Source of the DNA: Eucommia ulmoides
Taxonomy: Eukaryota > Streptophyta > Magnoliopsida > Garryales > Eucommiaceae
NCBI GenBank assembly: GCA_016647705.1
Contig: CM028334.1
Location: forward strand, 6,677,046-6,741,045
Direction of reading: 5' to 3'
DNA: 64,000 nt
Under the pieces are notes generated by a model. That model worked only from the letters and a program-made list of their open reading frames with translations. It searched no databases and was not told the origin of the DNA. Positions within the stretch are counted from its first letter, which is position 1; the number at the start of each line of letters is the position of its first letter. This document shows positions 1 to 11,022 of the stretch, one piece after another. The translations under genes and the position numbers were made by a program.

Positions 1-1318
1 ACTTTAAGGTTTAAACATGATTTCACAAGATCTAAAATCCAAACAAACAGAATAATATATAATCACAATAAAAAATAAATCTTGGAACAATCTCACCAGG
101 ATATAACCGAAAGAATGAAAATTGAATCGCAACAAAACTTAGATCAGTGACGCCAAAATAATTAGCACATATTTATGTGAAAGCACACAAACTAAAAGTT
201 CTTGATAGCATGATGTATTGATATGTGAAAAACGTATGTCTATTTAAACAGATTTGAAACAGGACATCTAACAGCTAATTCCCACAAGTTATAACATTTA
301 AATGCTCATATAGACCCCATATATCAATATTACCCAATCCTGGTTCAATTCACTTAAATATGGATTTTAAATCATTCAATTTAGTCCTCAAATTATTTCA
401 CATTCTCAAATCAAAAGGATAGGAAGTATTAAATAGACTAAATTGAGAAATACTTAAAATAAGTGTACCATATCTATAGGGATATGTAAGTATGAATGAT
501 ATATCTATAATATGTTCAAATCCCCAGAATATCTCCAAGATATTAGCCAAAAAATTACTAGTAGCAACTAGTTTTGGATTAAATCCCGAAAACCCTCAAA
601 CACTAAAACTGCCTAGTCGGTTGACCGACCAATGAACCATTGGTCAACCGATTGTTTCAGGTTGTATCCCAAGCCATTTTCATACGCTGGTCAGTTGACC
701 AATCGATTCAGGATGCTCTCCAGGCCATTTTAGGCCTTGGTTGGTTGACTGATCGATTTAGAGAGTTCACTTTTCAGCCATCGGTTGATCGATCTATCTT
801 GGTCGGTTGACCGATCGATTCAGAGATTTCTCCAATTCTCAGCTATTACGCATTGGTTGACTGATCCTCTTATGATCGGTTGACCGATCAGTGCTGGATC
901 ATTCCTTCTCAATTATATTTCAACTCTAATCTTCAACGTTTTTTTACCTTTTAACCGATTTCTTTTCTCGGTTAATTTAATTGACATAATTAATCAATTT
1001 TAAACACTAATCTTTCTTAGGTCAATTTTTCTTTTTCAATTTCATATTGGAGCAAATATGTGAACTAATTAAGATCATAATAAAAACACATATAAATATA
1101 AATCATTTTTGTGTCGTGTGTGATCCTAATCTGAATACATTATGAGTAAAATATGACTTGAGTTGTTTTCACCTAGATTCTTCAGAATCTTCGATCTCTT
1201 AATGTCTGTCTCTTTGCATCCTTAATATCCTTAGCAATTATTTCACGATAACATCAACAATGAAACTTTTATACTGAAACACTCAATAAACTTGTTAGTT
1301 CCACAAAAAATATCAACA
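1..1318 (-). mobile_element. LTR retrotransposon remnant, LTR edge at 1318
   Basis: No coding sequence is visible. The right edge ends in TATCAACA; on the minus strand this reads TGTTGATATTTTTTGTGGAA, a TG start typical of an LTR (possibly copia/SIRE-like; that name is from memory only). A retrotransposon gag frame begins immediately to the right, so this element or a deletion at its edge truncated element A. The left limit lies outside the window or near 160, where the minus strand reads TTTTGGCGTCACTGATC, which might be a primer-binding region. The middle carries the palindromic repeats listed separately. Confidence 0.5.
605..890. repeat. Dispersed imperfect palindromes, TCGGTTGACCGA type
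   Basis: About ten copies of a 12-16 bp near-palindrome such as GGTCGGTTGACCGACC, TTGGTCAACCGATT and GATCGGTTGACCGATCA lie 20-60 bp apart. Spacers share words such as CAGGCCATTTT. They lie inside the LTR-like remnant. Confidence 0.8.
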
Positions 1319-1323
1319 TTTAA

Positions 1324-3540
1324 TTGACCATCAAAATCTTGGGATCAACAACCTCTGTGGCAGTGAAGTGCAAATCATTTCCTCTCACCCTGGCCGGAAT
1401 GGCCCGTACTTGGTTTCGGGACTTGACCCCAGCCTCGATCTCAACCTTTACTCAGCTCGAACAGCTCTTGGTAGCGCGTAAATACATCGCTACTTTCACC
1501 GCAAGTGTACAGGTAAAGTTTTAGTAAAGATGGGGAGAGTAGATGTATCGTGTCTACAAGGATTGGTTGAGATTATTATCGAGTACCGTGTTTATCATGA
1601 CCTAACTTTATCTAGGAGGTAAAAAAATATAGTTTAATTAATTAATATTAATACTAAGTTAATAAATCTAATTAAATTAAATATACTAATATTAATATGA
1701 GACGGTTAAGGGAAGTAGATTGCCTAGGGATTAACTTCATTTACTTAAATATGTTTGATTTCGTTTTAGTTTACGTTAACGGCATTCAACTTATCCGACA
1801 ATCTCGATTCGTAAACTCACTCGCCACCTCTCCTGAGTGTAAGACGAGTGAATACGTGATTTCGCGTCAACGAAGAAGTCCCCCTCAACATGTTAACGAC
1901 GCTAGGTCACGTGAGTCTCGCCCCAACGTCATTGATTGCACACTCTCCAACTTCCTCCCGGGTTATTGGATTGTCGCGTTGTGTTTAACCTAGTCCAAAT
2001 CTGGGGTTACCTCTCCCGAGTGTCAAACCCTGTATTCTCTAATTATCTAAACAAACATAATATCATGGAAACCGATAAACACAATCAAAATACGAAGAAT
2101 ATCCATTAAAGAAACACAAACTCAAACAAAACTACATTTTCATAAATATATTGTTAATCCCTAAGACAATCCATGTTTAGGTAACGGCCATAACCGTATA
2201 TACAATGTAAAACGAGCTAAACATTCTCAAACAATAATCCTAAGTTAAGAGATGAAGAGAGAAACGAGAGAAACTAGCCGTAGTCTAAAGATTTATCGCT
2301 AAGAATGTTCCAAGATCGCTTCTCCTTCATTGCAATGTGTTCTTCTCCTTAGGATTTTCTTGAGCTCCCCAAAATCCTCTCAAAATATCATCCTCTAGTC
2401 TATGGAGGTCTCTTGGCCAGTGGAGAGGGGAGGAGAATAAATAGGGAGCCAAAAATATCTAAATAAATATCTAAATCTGTGCAGAGGTGATCGCCGTGGC
2501 GTTGGGATTCACCGCCGCGGCGGTGGGCATGTCGATACAATGTTCGCCGCAGCGGTGGAGAAGGTGGTGAGATCAGGGACTTCTCTGTAGTTTCACCACC
2601 ATGGCAGTGAGATTACAACAACTATGAGACTCTCTCTGCATATTCACCGTTGCGGCAGTAGGCTGCTGTTCTGAATATTGCCTTCATGCTTGTTTTTCCA
2701 CTGTTCTTCCACCGTTTTTGATCCGATTTCATCGTTATTGATACGTTTTCATGCATTTTTACCTCAAACACCTAATTTATACAAAAACACATAAAAATGT
2801 AATAAACGTACTCGAAAACTAACAATGTTCAATTTGAAAATAGATAGATAATTTACACCTATCAGCTCTTCTTGGCCCGGTTCAGTTATTCCCGGCGTAG
2901 GCCTAAGACAGCTACCCATGTCCTTGCTCCCCAACAAAAGATTAGAGAGAATTTGGGTAATTATGTGGACAGATTCCACAGGGAGAGCCTATACTACGAG
3001 GGCCTCTCGGATGCCGTGGCCCTAAACGCTTTCATTGACGGGCTGAGGCATCGGAGGCTATCTTATGACTTGTGTTCATAACCCGCACCCAACCTAAGTA
3101 CTATCCTGGATAGAGGCACAAGTTTTTACGAAGAAGATCTCAGGGACACCATGAAAAAAGAATGAGAATGGGTCTAAAAAAGAAAGGCCAAGCAAAGAAA
3201 ATGTTGAGCAGGGCTCAGGGTTCGCTCAGACTACAAGTTGAAGGGCGGTTGGGACCCCTTCCCAGGGATCGGAGGCCTCTTCCACCCCCAGGGATTCGAT
3301 AAGGGTTTACTCTCTTGATAGCGTCTATTGTGACCATTTTTGCTGGAAATTCCGAGAGAGAATTCTTCTCTCCTGATCTTCTTCCAAGGGGAAAACCCAT
3401 GAGAAAATCCATCAGTAAATATTGTGAATTCTACAATGATCGAGGTCACTCGACGGAGGATTGTTTCCAGCTCCGAGAAGAAATAGAAGCTCTTATAAAA
3501 AGGAGTTATCTCGGATACTACGTCCTTAGAGAGAACTGAG
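1324..3540 (+). pseudogene. gag: gag of element A, split by a solo LTR
   Basis: Gag forms the capsid-like particle. The first part (1324-1468) reads KCKSFPLTLAGMARTWFRDL and ends ...FTQLEQL; the second resumes at 2870 as ARFSYSRRRPKTATHVL... with ENLGNYVDRFHRESLYYEG, the usual retrotransposon gag order. Removing 1469-2864 plus one GCTCT duplication rejoins the frame. A zinc-knuckle-like segment at about 3419-3490 reads [20 protein letters not shown]; the position usually held by His is Tyr, so metal binding may be lost. The N-terminus is missing and the frame shifts near 3080-3310. Confidence 0.85.
1469..2864 (-). mobile_element. Solo LTR in gag, flanked by GCTCT
   Basis: The segment begins TGGTAGCGCG and ends ACACCTATCA on the plus strand, so both ends are TG...CA. 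It is flanked by GCTCT at 1464-1468 and 2865-2869, a perfect 5 bp target duplication. On the minus strand it starts TGATAGGTGTAAATTATC and shares the ACTCGGGAGAGG core and palindromic GCCGCGGCGG motifs with five other LTR copies here. There is no internal region, so it arose by LTR-LTR recombination. Open frames inside (for example 1697-1993) are accidental. Confidence 0.93.
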
Positions 3541-3650
3541 GGTCCAGGGAGAGCGATCGCTGAGATGAGCACAAGGGGCAGCGGAGAAGAGAAAACCACA
3601 GCCGACCCCCGCCCATAAGCGAAAGGAAAGAAAACGATGATAACTAGCAT

Positions 3651-4560
3651 GTGAAGGACGAGATAAACATGATCCATGGCAATCTCAGCCTCGGAGGGGA
3701 GACGACCTCTTCTCAAAAGAGATACAAGGGTAAAGCGAAGAGGAATTCCGACGAGGATGTGTACAAGGTAAGCACAGTTGACGTTGCCACGCACAACATC
3801 ATCTCCTTCAGTGAGGCCGACCTTAGAAGATTGAATGCTCCTCACGATGACGCCCTAGTAATATCAGCCCTGACCAACCACTACAAGGTAGGAAGGATTT
3901 TGGTCGACGGAGAAAGCTCTGTGGATATTTTCTTCGAATGGGTATTTAACAAGATGAAAGGGAACTCAATCTTTGTTCAACCCACTACCTCTACCCTTGT
4001 CGACTTCAGTGAGGACGTCGTCAGTTCAATAGGCTGAACCTCTCTGCCCATCATGGTTGGAGCGAAACCTAAATCAGCTACAGTGTGGGCCAAGTTCCTC
4101 ATCGTGGACAGGCCTTCACCTTACAATGCAATCATAGGACAACCAACTTTAGCTACCCTGAAGGCCGTGCATTCTCTCTACCATCAAATGATGAAGTTCC
4201 TTACAGAGGAATAAGTGGGAGAAGTAAGAGGGAATCAGGAGATGGCCAGGGCATGTGCCGAGAAGGTGCTCAAAAAAAGAAAATAGCAATCAGTGTCCAG
4301 GCCCGAGAACAGAGAGGTTGAGCTCGTAGCCTTATCTGAGCCAAGGACCGTGCCGATAGACGACCCCTGAAATGAGGAGCCTCGTTCTCAGCCCCAGGAA
4401 GAGTTGTTGGAAGTACCCATTCACACAACCATTGAGAGGAGAACTGTCAGGATAGGTGCCAAGCTCAGCACGACGCAGCGAGAAGAGCTCACCGATCTCT
4501 TTAGAAAAAACTACGACGTGTTCGCCTGTCTCATGACGAACTTCCTGGGATTGATCCAAG
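3651..4560 (+). pseudogene. Aspartic protease region of element A
   Basis: Retropepsin-like protease that would cleave the polyprotein. The frame 3651-4037 contains HNIISFSEADLRRL and then RILVDGESSVDIFF; the usual Tat motif is VDGGSSADI, so the catalytic Asp is kept but the next Gly is changed to Glu. A stop follows at about 4036. The rest of the domain is readable across stops (IVDRPSPYNAIIGQPTLATL), then an acidic linker runs to the RT start. Confidence 0.75.
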
Positions 4561-4567
4561 TGTAGCT

Positions 4568-5260
4568 ATGTGCCATCTCCACCCCAATCCCCATCATCCC
4601 CCCGTAAGGCAGAAGAGAATAAAATTCCACCCAAATCGTCAAAAGATTATCAAACAAGAAATTGATAAGTTGGTAAAGTCAGCAGTAGTAGAGGAAGTCA
4701 AGTTCCCTGATTGGCTCTCCAATGTCGTCCTCGTTCCCAATACCAGGAAAAAATCATGTCTCTGTGTGGACTTCAAGGATCTGAACAAGGCGTGCCCCAA
4801 AGATTTCTTTCCATTGTCGAGAATAGACTTGGTCATTGACGCCACAATAGGGCACAAACTCCTCAGCTTCCTGGATACTTACACCGGGTATAACCAAATA
4901 CCAATGTTTCTTTCAAAGAAGAGTAAGACCTCGTTCATCATGGACAGAGGCACCTACTGCTACAAGGTCATGCCCTTTGGCCTTCGTAATATTGGGGCAA
5001 CCTATCAAAGAATTGTGAACAAGATGTTCAAGGAGGAGATCGACTCAACGATGGAAGTCTACATAGATGATATGCTCGTGAAGAGAACTAAAGCATCTAA
5101 CCACTTTGCCCATCTCCAGAACTGCTTTGACAAGCTCTGAGCCCATCGTATGAAGTTGAACCCTACCAAGTGTTTTTGGGGTCTAAGCGGGAAAGTTCTT
5201 AAGCTACATGGTGTCCCAACATGGCATTGACATCAACCCCAATCATATAAGTGTCATTCT
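4568..5260 (+). pseudogene. Reverse transcriptase of element A
   Basis: The frame 4568-5140 carries the RT core: KIIKQEIDKLVKSAVVEEV, FPDWLSNVVLVPNTRKK, CVDFKDLNKACPKDFFPL, LLSFLDTYTGYNQI (first catalytic Asp region), YCYKVMPFGLRNIGATYQR and VEVYIDDM-like MEVYIDDMLVK, with the YIDD catalytic box intact. The DTYTGYNQI spelling (D-Y-S-GYNQI is usual) is Tat-like. A TGA ends the frame at 5138, after which thumb-region sequence continues out of frame. It is an inactive relic, though still clearly recognisable. Confidence 0.9.
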
Positions 5261-5830
5261 CAGAATGGCCTCACCCCGGACGAAGAAGGAAGTCCAAATG
5301 CTCACTTGGAGGCTGGCCACCCTGAACTGCTTCATTTCGCGTTCCTCAGAGAAGTGCCTCCCTTTCTTCAAGGTTCTGTAAGGCAACAAAACCTTTGAGT
5401 GGACAATAGAGTGTAAAGCTGCCTTTCAAGAGCTTAAGGCGTACCTCTCCTCGGCGCCACTGCTGAGCACTACAAAGGATAAAGAAGAATTGTTCCAATA
5501 TATCACCACCTTCGACATGGTTGTAAGTGCCGCCCTTGTCCGGGAAGAGGATGGAATTCAAAGCCCAGTATATTACTCCAGTAAGGTACTTACCAACAAC
5601 GATACAAGGTACCAAAGGTTTGAGAAGTTATCTTATGCCCTTCTAATCGTATCAAGGAAGTTGAGGCAATACTTCCAAGCACACGTGATCGTCATCCTGA
5701 CTAATTAACCTTTGAAATAAGTTATTCACTCCCCAAATGTCTGAGGGTGACTCATAAAGTACAGTCTCAAGCTCGGCCAATTCTACATGGATTATCGGCC
5801 CAGAACAACCGTCAAGGGATAGGTCTTAGC
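5261..5830 (+). pseudogene. First RNase H of element A
   Basis: This is the retroviral-type RNase H that follows RT in all Ty3/gypsy elements. Readable pieces are FEWTIECKAAFQELKAYLSS, then LFQYITTFDMVVSAALVREE and SPVYYSSKVLTNNDTRYQRF, KLSYALLIVSRKLRQYF (5490-5708). The family usually has Y(L/V)A.S..AVSAALVRE at the start. Stops at 5706 and beyond break it, and the connection tether (FYMDYRPRTTVKG) follows. Confidence 0.8.
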
Positions 5831-5886
5831 TGACTTTATAGCCGAACTAACCTTTCCGGAAGAGCCTAGCGCGAATAGCCAAGACC

Positions 5887-6612
5887 TTGCTCAGCAGAAG
5901 ACCAAGCCCAGTTTCGGCAAATGTACGTACCTCGGAGGGGACCTCGTTCCAACTCGAATCAAATAATGATCTTGGCTCAGACATATGGAAACTCTTGAGA
6001 GATGGTTCTTTCAACGTGGGAGGGTGTGGGACCGGTATGGTCCTGGTAGCCCCGGACCGAGAGAAAATGGAATATGCCCTCAGATTGAGGTTATGGGCCA
6101 CTAACAATGAAGTTGAATATGAACCCCTTCTTGCTAGACTTCGACTGGTAAGGGAATTCAATGTCAAAAGTCTCAGAGTCTTCTGTGACTCACAACTTGT
6201 TGTAAACCAAGTCAATGGGGAATACATGGCGAATGATTCGAGCATGACTACATATCTTAGGAAAGTAAAAGAACTAATGGAAATCTTAAAAAACATCCAG
6301 GTGAGCCAAATCCCTCGAGAAGAGAACAAACACACTAACGCTTTAGCCAACCTGGCATCCAAGATGGAATTCACCTTGAAGATGAGTGTCCCCATTGAGT
6401 ACTTATACGGGCCAAGTACAGTTGTGTCTGACCAAGAGTCCACCATATGTGCCTTTGTCAACGGGTTGACCTGGATGGATCCGATCAGGGATTATCTTCA
6501 GCATGGAACCCTCTCATCTAACCGAGACAGGAGGATGCGTTACATGGCTGCAAGGTACATCCTCATCAATGGGGTGTTGTACCAAAAATATTTTTCGAGC
6601 CTATATTCTTGA
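5887..6612 (+). pseudogene. Second, archaeal-type RNase H of element A
   Basis: Residues from about 31 read WKLLRDGSFNVGGCGTGMVL, then NNEVEYEPLLARLRLVREF, SLRVFCDSQLVVNQVNGEY and IPREENKHTNALANLASKM. These supply the expected Asp (LRDGS), Glu (VEYE) and Asp (FCDSQ) of an RNase H fold. In related Tat elements the second block is usually NEAEYEAL. A second RNase H here, between the first RNase H and integrase, marks the Tat lineage. The 241-codon frame is the longest uninterrupted piece of element A pol and ends at a TGA before integrase. The matching segment in element B is at 38841-39208. Confidence 0.88.
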
Positions 6613-7726
6613 TGGCTAAGGCCGGAGGAGCCCGATTACGTGATGAGAGAGGTCCACGAAGGAGTATGCAACAAACCACTCAAGGGGGAGATCCATGGTA
6701 CACAAGCTTATCATCCATGGGTACTTCTGGCCGAAAATAAATAAAGACTCCATGGAGTTTACAAAAGAGATGTGACAAATGTCAGAAGTTTTCCTTTCAT
6801 CCTCAGTTGCCCCCTACTATCCTCGTCCCCATGACAAGTCCTTGGCCCTTTACCCAGTGGAGGATTGATCTTCTGGGGCCATTCTCCCAAAAAACTGGGC
6901 AGAGGAAATTCCTTATTATTGCAATCAACTATTTTACAAAATGGGTAAAGGCTAAACCCTTAGCGTGAATCACGAAGGAGAAGATCAGAGACTTTATTTA
7001 GAAAAAACATAGTCTGTCGTTTTGGCATTCCGAAGGCCATTATCTTTGACAACGGGAAGCAATTCAACAATACCTCTTCACGGAGTTCTGAGCCAGCCTG
7101 GGGGTCCAAACCTACTTTGCCTCCCTGAGACATCCTTAAGTCAATGGGCAAGTGAAAGTAACTAACCGAATAATCATGCACGATCTCAAGATGAGCTAGA
7201 TAAGTCAAAGGAAATATGGGTTAAAGATGTGTATCCCATTCTCTGAGCATATCAGACCACGACAAGGACCCCTACAGAGGAGACTCCATTCGCGATGGTC
7301 ATCGGATCCGAGGCCGTAATTCCTGTTGAGATCGGTATGCCCTCACCCAGGACGATAATGATCTTTAGCCCGAATGAGAATAACACATCCTTGGCCCTTA
7401 AACTTGATCTTCTTGAGGAAAAAATAGAACGTGCTCGAGTGAGGCAAGCAGCTTATCAACAAACGGCGGCTAGGTATTACGATAGAAGGGTCTGTCCTCA
7501 GTCATTCGACGTTGGTGACCTCTTCCTCAAAAAAGTAACCTTGGCCACCAAAGATCAAACCTTCGGCAAGTTAGCTCAGACTTGGGAAGGGCCGTATCGA
7601 GTCACTCGCATAGTCTGGCTCGACACGTACAAGATGGAAATGGAGGAGAGAGTTTGCTTGAGACATCCCTGGAATGCGGAGCACCTAAAATGCTATTATC
7701 CCAAAAAGGAAGCACCAGTAGACTAG
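6613..7726 (+). pseudogene. Integrase of element A
   Basis: Integrase joins the DNA copy to the genome. The N-terminal zinc finger is readable with shifts (REVHEGVCN..., MVHKLI-like, CDKCQKF). The core shows WRIDLLGPFSQKTGQRKFL with the first catalytic Asp, then AIIFDNGKQFN with the second; the region of the catalytic Glu is destroyed. The C-terminal frame (7295-7726) reads VIGSEAVIPVEIGMPSPRT, ARVRQAAYQQTAARYYDRRV, FDVGDLFLKKVT, LAQTWEGPYRV and ends HPWNAEHLKCYYPKKEAPVD. Element B has the same C-terminus at 37721-38230 on the minus strand. Confidence 0.87.
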
Positions 7727-9333
7727 TAGAAATTTTTCTTTTTAAGATTGTAATAAAATTATCGGTGAATGAAAGAAGTGTTTGATTCAACTAGTCTTTA
7801 TCCTTCAAAGATTACAACTATAATGGCGGGGAAGAGTGACTCTCTATCCTATCTCGGATGGAGAAGAGCCACCCTCCAGCCATTCTCCAAATAAAATGCA
7901 GTGGCAGAGATGAGTAGCCCTCCATCCCATTACGGATGGAGAGGACAACCCCCAGCCCACCAACAAGAAAAAAGTGTATCCTGGTGCAAACTGTTGAGGG
8001 TAAAACTAGACCCCCCTACACAGGTCGGTAGTTTATGCCCGAGGACCGACCTTGATTGTCTGCCGACAGTGAAACATCGATCGAGTCCGTGGAATTGTGC
8101 TCAAGCATCTCACCCCTCACAGCCGAGCTGAGCTCAGGCGACACATAGGGGCGATGCCCCTACAAGGAAAATTTTGGGATAACCTAATATAACTCAAGAA
8201 TGAGTTCCACTAAAGAGAACCCACCAATGACTAGCCACAGAGGACCGACCATAGTGTTGCACCTTTGAGGACTGCGATGACCAGAAGTCATACGAGTACC
8301 ACTCCTAGGTCAGATCCTACCACCTGAGCTCTGCTCAAATGATAGTCTAGGGGGTTGGGAAGGTATCGATATGGTGAAACAAATGAGAACGACAACTTAA
8401 CCGAGAAAGGAAACCATGAATTTTTCGAGCAAAAAATTACAACATCAGCTTAATAGCCGACCTAAGATTAAATTGGAGTGAGAACATAATGAAACCCTAT
8501 TATATAATCAGTTGACCGAGATGGGCTCTGAAGTACAAAATCCTCGGACCGGGCAGGGTTTCTCGCCCTGAGACCGGTCAGGTTTTATTCCGAGATTAGG
8601 ACGCATGCCAAGATCAGACAAAGTTTTGGTCTCAGGATACTTTCTAAGATCAGACCCCATACCGGTCTCATGATGCATTACAAACCTTGAGTAACTTTGG
8701 CGTAAAGGGATATCCCTAACAGGACGCCTAACTAAAAATTAGAAGAAAAAGAAAAATATCTAAGTGGTGAGAATTGGCTAGACAGAGCTGAGCACCACCA
8801 AGATCGGGAAGAGTTGAGACGTTAAGGCGTTGACAAAAATCTAATCAACTTAAGGAAAGGTCAAAAGACGAAAATGACAAAAGAAATGTCTAAGTCTATA
8901 AAAAAGACCGAGCTGGACTCAGGCCTTGTTTTGAGATGAGCTTGGGCACCTCGCCAAGCAAGAGCTGAGATATATGCTCAGGCTCCTTGCTGAGCTTAGA
9001 TTCTTTGTCAACTTAGGCCTTCGTCGAGATTAGGCTCGAGGCAGGGCTCCGTCATCGGGCAGGGGAATCATCGTTGCTTCAAAGGGGACGATTCTTCAAG
9101 ACAAACAAAAAAGTAAAGAAAAATACTAAGTGAAGAAAATGAACCAAATAGAGATCAGAAGAGTTTATTCATTGATTAAATTGTCATTACATGGGTGGGG
9201 CAGAATCCCATTACAAAATGCCCTTACTGGGGAAAAAAAACAAAAGGAAAGTTCGAAAAAGAAGAAAACAAAGAAAAAATGCAAAGTGTTTGAAGTTATT
9301 CTGGCTGAATGGTCTAGATTGAAGTGGGGAGGC
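7727..9333. other. Non-coding spacer of element A
   Basis: This 1.6 kb lies between integrase and the last exon of the antisense gene and has no credible coding frame. About 8090-8190 matches element B at 37220-37320 in reverse complement (GTCGCCTGAGCT, GGTTATCCCAAAATTT), so the spacer is a conserved part of the family. Short dispersed words repeat (CGGATGGAGA near 7857 and 7934; GACCGGTCAGG near 8574). A minus-strand AATAAA lies at about 9166-9171 (plus TTTATT), a possible poly(A) signal for the antisense gene. Confidence 0.6.
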
Positions 9334-9456
9334 TTACTGGGCGGTGAAAAAGGGACCAATTTCGTCTTCTCCGACCTTGGCTTCGCCTTGCTCAGCCTCA
9401 ATTTCCCCTTTAGAATCGGAGATTTCCATGCTGATCTTCTCAAAGGGGAACCCAGG
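9334..9456 (-). pseudogene. Antisense gene of element A, last exon fragment
   Basis: The minus strand reads FPFEKISMEISDSKGEIEAE, QGEAKVGEDEIGPFFTAQ and a stop at 9334-9336. The acidic character matches the C-terminus of the element B copy (AEMGEVGANQGDVEIE). It was separated from the rest of the exon by the insertion at 9457-13785. I do not know its function. Confidence 0.6.
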
Positions 9457-9987
9457 TCATAGGTGTGATCTACCTATCTATTTTCAAACCGAAATTGTTA
9501 GTTTTCGAGTAAGTTTATTACGTTTTAATACTTGTTTATGTATTTTTGTGTAAAATAGGTGTGTGGGGGTAAAAATGCATGAAAACGGATCATAAACGAT
9601 CAAATCGGACCAAGAACGGTAGAAAAACAAGCAAGAGGGCATAATTTAGAAAACTAGCACACCGCCGCGACGTCCAGACCACCGCCGTGGCAGTCAATAT
9701 GTAGGGAAGGACCAAAATGTTACTGACATCCCACCGCCGAGGCGGTGAAAAAACATGATAGTCTTTGATTCCACCGCCTAGGCCATGACTTAACTGATAG
9801 TATTAGTGTTAATTAATTATAAACTCAATTTATGTCGCCTAAATAAAGTTAGGTTATGACAATCATGGTACTCGATAATAATCTCAACCAATCCCTATAG
9901 ATACGACAACCCCTACTCCTTCCCATCTATACTAAAACTTAACCCGTATACTTGCGGTAAAAGTGACGATGTAATATTCTGCCACCA
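9457..9987 (+). repeat. 5' LTR, internally deleted
   Basis: This 531 bp LTR begins TCATAGGTGTGATC (TGATAGG in other copies) and ends TTCTGCCACCA. Against the right LTR it lacks about 660 bp: after GACTTAACTGA near 9797 it jumps to TAATTATAAACTCAATTT. The missing piece includes the promoter-proximal region and the ACTCGGGAGAGG core. Confidence 0.9.
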
Positions 9988-9993
9988 AGTTTT

Positions 9994-10011
9994 TGGCGTC
10001 GTTGTCGGGGA
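9994..10011 (+). other. Primer-binding site, tRNA-Asp type
   Basis: TGGCGTCGTTGTCGGGGA, six bases past the LTR end, is complementary to the 3' end of plant tRNA-Asp as I recall it, allowing two C-to-T changes. This PBS is usual for Athila-like elements. Confidence 0.8.
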
Positions 10012-10130
10012 TTGTGTTTTAAATTATGGTTGATATTGTGAGTAAATAACTTGATTTTAATTTAGGCATTTCATTTGTTTATAATTTTTTATTTGTAGTT
10101 TTGTTTTTATTTTTCCGCAGGGTGCTTGAA

Positions 10131-11022
10131 GATGTTAGATCAACAGGTACTCTTGAATTTCTTTCAACGAGATTTCGAGCCATTTTATTGTGCTTGGGAT
10201 CGATACAAGGAATTGCTATTCCAATATCCAAATCATGGTTTCCCTAGAGAATATCAACTGTTGATTTTCCTTGATGGGTTATAGGCTGTAACCAGAATGT
10301 GGGTTGAAGAAGGATATTGTACGACTTCATTCGACCAATTATCCATGGACGAAGCCGATCGGTTGTTGGAAGACATGACTGAGATCGATTTGCAGTATTG
10401 GAATTATTTACCAAGTTATCAAAGCTTGGGGGATAGTTTCAACTTTTTGGCGCCATGGATTGGCACACCAAAGAAATATGAAGAGTCTTCCCCCAATCTG
10501 GAAGAAATCTTTGCTACTGTTATGAGGGAAACTCAAAGAGTCTTGAGGGAGACGAATGACCGGATCAATAAGTATGAAGACCGTCTTGACAACATTGAGA
10601 CGATTTGTACTGAAATCGATAAGACGGTAACGTCTCTTCAGACGCAAATCGGTCAGCTTATCTGCTTGATTGAGGTTGAGTCAGACACGGTGGCACTAAG
10701 AAATGAACAAGCTGCATCTGAATGTGAAAGCCACCAGAAGGAACTGGAAACAAGCGGAAGGAGCTTGTCACCATCGATCACAGACGATCACATCTATGAG
10801 GATCCGATGTGGCTCACTTATCCTTTGCCGCCATTAGCAACGTCCTTTCATGCCCACCAAGTTCATAAACCGGTAAGGCGTATTGTTGAGAGGTTGAGCC
10901 ATCCAGAGCAATATCTCGCCAAACTTGAGGGCATTCTAAATCAAGACTCGTATGTAGTGTTGTATGACACTTACTATGGGCGGAAGCTGCTCTTTGATGA
11001 GTACTTCTGCGTGTCAGGCTGA
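10131..11022 (+). pseudogene. gag: Degenerate gag of the TR-GAG-like element
   Basis: The frame opens MLDQQVLLNFFQRDFEPFYC then AWDRYKELLFQYPNHGFPRE, the retrotransposon gag motif (usually FYEAWERFKELL...CPHHG). A stop (TAG) at 10282 follows FLDGL. The same frame resumes at 10297 as MWVEEGYCTTSFDQLSMDEA, DRLLEDMTEIDLQYWNYL and runs 241 codons with a coiled-coil-like Glu/Lys/Gln stretch (about residues 68-150). No zinc knuckle, protease or RT follows. Whether the part after the stop was ever expressed separately cannot be seen. Confidence 0.72.

Noticed and set aside
1697..1993. Frame of 98 codons in the first solo LTR
   Set aside because: It follows LTR sequence shared with five other copies in which the frame is not kept.
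9994..10011. Possible tRNA genes at PBS sites (also 32575, 40973, 47478, 58496)
   Set aside because: Only 12-18 bases match tRNA 3' ends, next to LTRs, with no cloverleaf around them.
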